18,079 bases of DNA from an uncultured Clostridia bacterium. GTDB taxonomy: Bacteria > Bacillota > Clostridia > Oscillospirales > Ruminococcaceae. Shown here one piece after another: positions 13,773 to 18,079 of the stretch (position 1 is its first letter; each line of letters opens with the position of its first letter). The notes below the pieces were generated by a model. The model saw only the letters and a program-made list of their open reading frames with translations. It had not been told where the DNA came from and did not search any database. The stretch lies in assembly GCA_944388825.1 (NCBI GenBank), contig CALXKG010000002.1, positions 1 to 18,079 of the forward strand. The letters are read 5' to 3'. The position numbers and the translations under genes are program-made.

Positions 13773-15008
13773 ATGACCGCACCCTTTATCCCCGTGCTGC
13801 TGGGGAGCGACGTCAACGTCTACGGCATGGCACGCTCCTTCCACGAGGCTTATGGAAACTTCGGCGTCACCTCCTACGCCATCGCCAAAAAGGCGCTGGG
13901 GGCCACCTCCCATTCCAAAATCGTCAAAGTCGCCGTCACCGAGCCCGACCTGGAAAAGGACGACGTCTTTGTCAAGACCCTCTTGGACTTTGCAAAGACG
14001 ATGCCAAAGGACAAAAAGCTGCTGCTGGTCCCCTGCGGCGACAATTATATCAAGCTCCTGGTCCGCAACCAGGACAAGCTCCGGGACGCCTATACCTTTA
14101 CCTGCATTGACGAGCCGCTTCTGATGCAGCTCTCGATCAAGGAAAATTTTTATAAGGTCTGCACCGACCACGGGTTTTTATTCCCCCAGACGACGACCTG
14201 TTCGGCGGAAAACTACAAGCAGGTGAAGCTCCCGTTCGATTTCCCCTGCATCATCAAGCCCTCCAACTCGGTCGCCTACTGGAACTGCACCTTCCCCCAC
14301 AAGAAAAAGGTCTTCCTGGCAAACAACAGGCAGGAGTTTGACGACATCCTCTCCGCCATCTACTCCTCCAGCTACCAGGACCACCTGATCTTGCAGGAGT
14401 ACATCCCCGGCGAGGACAGCCAGATGCGGGTCCTGAACTGCTACTGCGGCAAGGATAAAAAGGTCAAGCTGATCGCCCTCGGCCACGCCCTCCTGGAGGA
14501 ACAGTCCCCCGAGGGGATCGGCTCCTACGCCGCCATCATCAACACCGTCGACCGGCGGCTGGCGGCCCAGATCCGGGATTTCCTGGAGGATATCGGGTAC
14601 ACGGGGTTTGCCAACTTCGACATGAAGCTCGACCCCCGCGACGGCAAGTACAAGCTGTTTGAAATGAACCTGCGGCAGGGGCGCTCCAGCTACTTTGTCA
14701 CGGCGGCGGGCTATAACCTCGCGGCTTTCCTGGTCAACGACCTGATTTTAAACCAGCCGATGGGCTGCGTCGTCGCCGAGGAGCCGGTGCTCTGGAGCCT
14801 GATCCCCAAACGGCTCATCTTCAAATACGTCCATGACGAGGATTTGAAAGAGGAAGCCAAGGAGCTGATCCGCGACCACCTGTTTGTCCGGTCGTTTGAC
14901 TACGAGCCCGACCTTTCCCTCCAGCGGCGGATCTACTTCCTGAAAAACCAGTTAAACTATGTCAAAAAATACAAGAAATATTTCGGCAATAAAGGGCTGC
15001 ATGAATGA
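13773..15008 (+). CDS. ATP-grasp carboxylate-amine ligase, probable D-aspartate ligase (AslA/Aslfm-like)
   Basis: This 411-residue ATP-grasp enzyme activates a carboxylate as acyl phosphate and joins it to an amine. FPCIIKPSNS (ATP Lys at about 162), LILQEYIPGED (hinge) and KLFEMNLRQGRSSYF (Mg ligands Glu297 and Asn299) are clear. The last motif is, as I recall, shared with the D-aspartate ligases of enterococci and lactococci that add D-Asp to the lysine of peptidoglycan precursors. The downstream partner is an Asp/Glu racemase starting on the 4-bp ATGA overlap, the pairing known for lactococcal aslA and racD. The start has AAAGGAAG about 8 nt upstream. No membrane segment is seen, so it would act in the cytoplasm. 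The substrate assignment is inference from family and neighbours; a natural-product or amino-acid-amide ligase is the alternative. Confidence 0.8.
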   Translation: MTAPFIPVLLGSDVNVYGMARSFHEAYGNFGVTSYAIAKKALGATSHSKIVKVAVTEPDLEKDDVFVKTLLDFAKTMPKDKKLLLVPCGDNYIKLLVRNQDKLRDAYTFTCIDEPLLMQLSIKENFYKVCTDHGFLFPQTTTCSAENYKQVKLPFDFPCIIKPSNSVAYWNCTFPHKKKVFLANNRQEFDDILSAIYSSSYQDHLILQEYIPGEDSQMRVLNCYCGKDKKVKLIALGHALLEEQSPEGIGSYAAIINTVDRRLAAQIRDFLEDIGYTGFANFDMKLDPRDGKYKLFEMNLRQGRSSYFVTAAGYNLAAFLVNDLILNQPMGCVVAEEPVLWSLIPKRLIFKYVHDEDLKEEAKELIRDHLFVRSFDYEPDLSLQRRIYFLKNQLNYVKKYKKYFGNKGLHE

Positions 15009-15724
15009 ACAAACTCTTTTGTAACACCCCCGCCCTCGGGATCATCGGCGGGATGGGGCCGATGGCGTCGGCTTATTTCCAGGAGCTGCTGGTGCGGTTC
15101 ACCGACGCGGCAACCGACCAGCAACATATCCCGTCCATCCTCCTAAACCTCCCGCAGATCCCTGACCGCACCGCCTTTATCCTCGGGGAATCGTCCGACG
15201 ACCCGGCCCCGGCGCTACTGGCGGCCGCCCGGACGCTGGAGGCGCTGGGGGCAGGCGCCATCGCCGTCACCTGCGTCACCTCCCACTGCTTTTACGACCA
15301 GGTGGCCCCCCAGCTTTCGATCCCCTGGCTGCACGCGGTGCGGGAGACCGCCGCCTACCTCAAACGGAAAGGGGTAAAAAAGGCCGGCATCCTCGCGACG
15401 ACCGGCACCGTCAAAACCGGGCTGTTCCAGCGGGAACTGGAAAAGGCCGGCATCGGCTGGTCGGTCCCCTCCCCTGAGCGGCAGCAGGACGTGATGGCGG
15501 TCATCTACGGCGACATCAAGGCCGGGCGCCCCCCCGATATGGCGCGGTTCCACCGGGCGGAAACCGCCCTGCGGGAAGCGGGCTGCGACGCCTGCATCCT
15601 CGGGTGCACCGAGCTTTCGCTCATCAAGCGGGAACACCCGCTCCCCGGCTGCGCAGACGTGCTGGAAGTGCTGGCGGCAGCGGCGGTACGGGCCCGCGGG
15701 AAGACGGTCAAGGGGTTTGAATGA
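15005..15724 (+). CDS. Aspartate/glutamate racemase, probable aspartate racemase
   Basis: This PLP-independent racemase would convert L-Asp to D-Asp for the ligase upstream. The 239 residues begin with the family signature LGIIGGMGPMASAYF. The two catalytic cysteines are Cys90 (VTCVTSHCF) and Cys201 (ILGCTELSLI). In most relatives the first motif is CNTxH; here the Asn is Val91, an unusual change beside the active site. The Asp-racemase-like pattern TSH-CFYD favours Asp over Glu. The ATG overlaps the ligase stop by 4 bp, so translation is coupled. D-Glu production (MurI) is less likely since MurI carries different flanking motifs. Confidence 0.85.
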   Translation: MNKLFCNTPALGIIGGMGPMASAYFQELLVRFTDAATDQQHIPSILLNLPQIPDRTAFILGESSDDPAPALLAAARTLEALGAGAIAVTCVTSHCFYDQVAPQLSIPWLHAVRETAAYLKRKGVKKAGILATTGTVKTGLFQRELEKAGIGWSVPSPERQQDVMAVIYGDIKAGRPPDMARFHRAETALREAGCDACILGCTELSLIKREHPLPGCADVLEVLAAAAVRARGKTVKGFE

Positions 15725-15776
15725 AATGCCCTACCCGAGGGAGTCTTTTCAGGTCTGACCTTACCGGAAAGCACAG

Positions 15777-15834
15777 CGGTACAACCGCGCCATAAAACAA
15801 ACAGATGCACGACAGACCCGCTCCTGTACAAAAC
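15777..15834. repeat. Diverged partial unit of the tandem repeat
   Basis: From GGTACAACCGCGCC to the start of the next unit, this stretch aligns in order and length (about 57 bp) with the second half of the 15835-15958 unit. Identity is low but visible, for example CGCC-TA-A, then ACG-CAGA-CC. Confidence 0.4.
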
Positions 15835-15958
15835 TTCCCGGGCGGTGAAAAAACGCTTCGATAACTGTGAGCTTGCCGAACAGTTTCGCGCGTCCGGGGC
15901 GGGGTATGCGGCCGCGCCGTATAGAAAAAATCACGGCAGAACCGGCCGCGCACCCAAT
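15835..15958. repeat. Tandem intergenic repeat, unit 1 (about 124 bp)
   Basis: The first 86 bp match the unit at 15959 at 80 positions with no gap, offset 124 bp. The unit can fold: CCCGGGCG (15837-15844) with CGTCCGGG (15891-15898), and AACTGT (15863-15868) with ACAGTT (15880-15885) closing an 11-nt loop. Open frames across it are not convincing as genes. Confidence 0.85.
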
Positions 15959-16054
15959 TTCCCGGGCGATGAAGAAACGCTTCGAAAACTGTGAGCTTGC
16001 CGAACAGTTTCATGCGTCCGGGGCGGGGTATGCGGCCGCGTCGTCAGAAAAAAA
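15959..16054. repeat. Tandem intergenic repeat, unit 2 (truncated, reaches the asparagine synthase leader)
   Basis: Copy of the 15835 unit, ending in an A-run just before the ribosome site of the asparagine synthase gene. Its differences preserve pairing: G15845/C15889 in unit 1 is A15969/T16013 here, and T15862 to A15986 lengthens the inner stem to 7 bp. Together with the two preceding units it fills the 344-bp gap after the racemase gene. Confidence 0.85.
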
Positions 16055-16068
16055 GGGGAAATGAAATT

Positions 16069-17916
16069 ATGTGTGGATTTGCCGGGTTTTCGGTCAACGG
16101 CCTGCCGGACGCGGAAAAAGTCGTAGACGCGATGGGCGACCGCATTCGCCACCGCGGCCCCGACCAGGCGGCGTCCTATGTGGACAAAGATATCGCGCTC
16201 AGCTTCAGAAGGCTTGCGATCATCGACCTGGAGGGAGGCTCCCAGCCGCTCTTCAATGAAGACCGGTCGCTTGTGCTGGTCTATAACGGCGAGATTTATA
16301 ACTACCAGGATCTCCGGGAAGACCTGCTCGCCAAAGGGCATACCTTCTCCACCTCGACCGACTCGGAGGTGCTGCTGCACGGGTACGAGGAATACGGGGA
16401 GGACGGGCTTTTGTCCCGGCTGCGGGGGATGTACGCCTTTGTCATCTGGAACCGGGCCGAAAAAAAGCTGTTCGGTGCCCGGGACATCTTCGGCATCAAG
16501 CCGTTTTACTATTACCAGAAGGGGGACGAACTCCTCTTCGGCAGCGAGATCAAGTCCTTCCTCTCCCACCCGCGGTTTGAAAAGGAGTTAAACGAGGCGC
16601 GCCTGCCCGACTGGCTCTGCTACGAATATGTCCCGGACAGCGAGACGATGTTTCAAAACGTCTACAAGCTCCCGTCCGGCTGCTGCTTTACCTGGCGGCC
16701 GGGGGAAAAGGTGAAGGTGCGGCGGTACTATGAAGTGACCTATAAGATCGACGAGAGCAAGACGCTGGAAGAATGGGAAGACCTGATCGCCAGTACTTTC
16801 ACCGAATCGGTCAAAGCCCACCAGATCGCCGACGTCGAAGTCGGCTGCTTCCTCTCCTCCGGCATCGACTCCTCCTATGTCGTCAAGGAAGTGGCCGCCT
16901 GCACCAAAGAGGTCAAAACCTTCACCGTCGGGTACGAAGAAGAAAAATATTCCGAGCTTTCCTACGCCCAGGACTTTTCCAGGGTCGTCGGGGTGCAGAA
17001 TATCGCGAACAAAATAAACGCCGACGACTACTTCGGGATGGCCGGCAAGATCCAGTATTATATGGACGAGCCGCTCCCCAATCCGTCGGAAGTGCCGCTG
17101 TACTTCCTGGCCCAGAACGCCGCGAAATATGTCAAGGTCGTCCTTTCGGGCGAAGGGGCCGACGAGCTGTTCGGCGGCTACCCGATGTACCTGGCGGGCG
17201 GGCATTTCGAGCGGTATTCCAAAGTCCCCCGGCAGCTGCGGAAAGCGGCGGCGGGTGTCGCCAGGCACCTCCCCGACTTCAAGGGCAAGCACTTTATCCT
17301 CCGGGGGGCGATGGAGCCCTGGCAGCGGTTCATGCGGGCCAACTACAACTTCACCTGTGAGGACCGGAACGAGGTGCTGAAAAAAGACTACCACGCCAAA
17401 GACCCGGCCCTCTACGCCAAACCGCTGTTCGACCGGATGAAGGGGTTCGACGAGCCGACGGCCTTACAGTATGTCGATATGTACACCTGGATGCTCTACG
17501 ATATTTTGCAGAAGGCCGACCGGATGAGCATGGCCAACTCCCTGGAGCTGCGGGTGCCCTTCCTGGATAAAAAGGTGCTGGAGCTGGCGGTACAGATCCC
17601 CGCCCGCTACCGCGCTTTTGACGAAGTGACCAAGCGGGCGCTGCGGGGTGCGGCCATCCGGGAGATCCCGCCGCGGACCGCCAACAAGAAGAAGCTGGGC
17701 TTCCCGGTGCCGCTGTCCGACTGGCTGCGGCAGGATAAGTACTATAATATGGTGCGGGAGAAATTCGCCGGGGAAACCGCCGGGAAATTCTTCAACCAGG
17801 ACTTTATCCTGCGGATGCTCGACCAGCACAAATCGGGCGAAAAGCTCAATATGAAAAAGATCTGGGTCATTTATACCTTTATCCTCTGGTACGAGGAGTT
17901 TTTCATTAAGAACTGA
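16069..17916 (+). CDS. Asparagine synthase, glutamine-hydrolysing (class II); possible D-Asp amidase of the cross-bridge
   Basis: This two-domain enzyme takes ammonia from glutamine and amidates an aspartyl carboxylate through an acyl-adenylate. The 615 residues start MCGFAGF, with Cys2 as the glutaminase nucleophile exposed after Met removal; this fixes the start and rules out the 26-codon upstream extension from 15991. RHRGPDQ, YNGEIYN and TDSEV mark the glutaminase domain; the ATP pyrophosphatase loop SSGIDSS is at 263-269, with LSGEGADELFGGYP after it. A purine-rich ribosome site (AAAGGGG) lies 10 nt upstream. Sequence alone cannot separate ordinary AsnB from AsnH, the lactococcal enzyme that amidates D-Asp in peptidoglycan. 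The ligase and racemase upstream favour the latter. No clear promoter is seen in the gap, so read-through across the repeats is likely. Confidence 0.9.
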   Translation: MCGFAGFSVNGLPDAEKVVDAMGDRIRHRGPDQAASYVDKDIALSFRRLAIIDLEGGSQPLFNEDRSLVLVYNGEIYNYQDLREDLLAKGHTFSTSTDSEVLLHGYEEYGEDGLLSRLRGMYAFVIWNRAEKKLFGARDIFGIKPFYYYQKGDELLFGSEIKSFLSHPRFEKELNEARLPDWLCYEYVPDSETMFQNVYKLPSGCCFTWRPGEKVKVRRYYEVTYKIDESKTLEEWEDLIASTFTESVKAHQIADVEVGCFLSSGIDSSYVVKEVAACTKEVKTFTVGYEEEKYSELSYAQDFSRVVGVQNIANKINADDYFGMAGKIQYYMDEPLPNPSEVPLYFLAQNAAKYVKVVLSGEGADELFGGYPMYLAGGHFERYSKVPRQLRKAAAGVARHLPDFKGKHFILRGAMEPWQRFMRANYNFTCEDRNEVLKKDYHAKDPALYAKPLFDRMKGFDEPTALQYVDMYTWMLYDILQKADRMSMANSLELRVPFLDKKVLELAVQIPARYRAFDEVTKRALRGAAIREIPPRTANKKKLGFPVPLSDWLRQDKYYNMVREKFAGETAGKFFNQDFILRMLDQHKSGEKLNMKKIWVIYTFILWYEEFFIKN

Positions 17917-17926
17917 AGATGAAAAG

Positions 17927-17952
17927 GGCCGGCCTCCCGCGGGAGGCCGGCC
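17927..17952. terminator. 26-bp perfect palindrome after asparagine synthase
   Basis: GGCCGGCCTCC and its complement enclose CGCG, giving an 11-bp stem 10 nt after the stop codon. A-rich sequence precedes it, but no T-run follows directly. It is the first of a chain of hairpins and may end transcription together with the next one. Confidence 0.55.
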
Positions 17953-17956
17953 GAGA

Positions 17957-17982
17957 CTGTCGAAAAACAAGTTTTTCGACAG
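17957..17982. terminator. Hairpin with A-run and T-run
   Basis: CTGTCGAAAAA (17957-17967) pairs over 11 bp with TTTTTCGACAG (17972-17982) across CAAG. The T-run lies within the stem, so it is an atypical terminator or a dispersed palindromic repeat. Confidence 0.45.
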
Positions 17983-17987
17983 ATAAC

Positions 17988-18029
17988 ATCGGGACTGCAT
18001 GCCTCCCTACGGTCGACACTTGTCCCGAT
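17988..18029. repeat. Inverted repeat with 26-nt loop
   Basis: ATCGGGAC (17988-17995) is complementary to GTCCCGAT (18022-18029). It follows the preceding hairpin by 5 nt. Confidence 0.5.
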
Positions 18030-18035
18030 CAAGGT

Positions 18036-18068
18036 ATTTTTTCCGCCGTACATGCCGCCGGAAAAAAT
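18036..18068. terminator. Hairpin with T-run and A-run at the right edge
   Basis: ATTTTTTCCG (18036-18045) pairs with CGGAAAAAAT (18059-18068) over a 13-nt loop. It could serve a gene outside the window on either strand. Confidence 0.4.
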
Positions 18069-18079
18069 GTGATTTAATT

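Noticed and set aside
15729..15748. CCCT/AGGG hairpin plus TTTT after the racemase as a terminator
   Set aside because: A 4-bp stem with T's starting 4 nt later is too weak to call; it could at most attenuate.
15708..16013. Open frames on both strands across the tandem repeats (also 15867-16064 plus and 15931-16569 minus)
   Set aside because: They read the repeat units in shifting frames, lack ribosome sites, run into the asparagine synthase gene and show no domain. The sequence is better explained as a noncoding repeat.
15991..16068. 26-codon N-terminal extension of asparagine synthase
   Set aside because: Class II glutaminase domains need Cys directly after the initiator Met; MCGF begins at 16069 and has its own ribosome site. 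The extension is repeat sequence.
1..18079. CRISPR arrays, tRNA or rRNA genes, prophage genes, toxin-antitoxin pairs
   Set aside because: I looked for regular repeat-spacer patterns, cloverleaf-like segments and typical protein families and saw none.

Overview
The window looks like a GC-rich Gram-positive chromosome, most likely a gut Clostridia member of the Oscillospiraceae/Ruminococcaceae type. Evidence is strong AGGAGG-type ribosome sites, sigma-A promoters with 17-bp spacers, and the gene set (BioY, 'aluminium resistance' lyase, M42 peptidases, GH36, SagB-type nitroreductase). This placement is inference; no rRNA or tRNA is present.

Layout. 1-2635 (minus): a TetR regulator, an ABC ATPase and a truncated FtsX-like permease, behind a perfect-consensus promoter with an operator-like palindrome. 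2801-3423 (minus): biotin transporter BioY with one good BirA-type operator and a probable second. 3539-6629 (plus): SagB-type nitroreductase, then a GH36 alpha-galactosidase, ending at a bidirectional terminator. 6676-8479 (minus): a small membrane protein directly behind an intrinsic terminator, and a Gfo/Idh/MocA oxidoreductase with LacI/CcpA-type operators. 8645-13443 (minus): a six-gene run of DUF1294 protein, M42 aminopeptidase, an M42-like protein lacking every metal ligand, a free-standing FakA-middle-domain protein, an aluminium-resistance/Met-gamma-lyase-like protein and NudC. 13508-13598: a MITE-like inverted-repeat element. 13773-17916 (plus): an ATP-grasp ligase, an Asp/Glu racemase and a class II asparagine synthase. 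15777-16054, inside that run, holds tandem units of about 124 bp. 17926-18068 is a chain of hairpins.

Best candidate systems. (1) Ligase + racemase + asparagine synthase match the three steps known for D-Asp/D-Asn peptidoglycan cross-bridges in lactococci and enterococci: make D-Asp, attach it, amidate it. Here they lie in one run, and folding tandem repeats separate the amidation gene from the other two. (2) An intact M42 peptidase is followed after one base by an intact but catalytically dead M42 paralogue, then by a lone FakA middle domain. This suggests a hetero-oligomeric peptidase or a regulatory pseudoenzyme.
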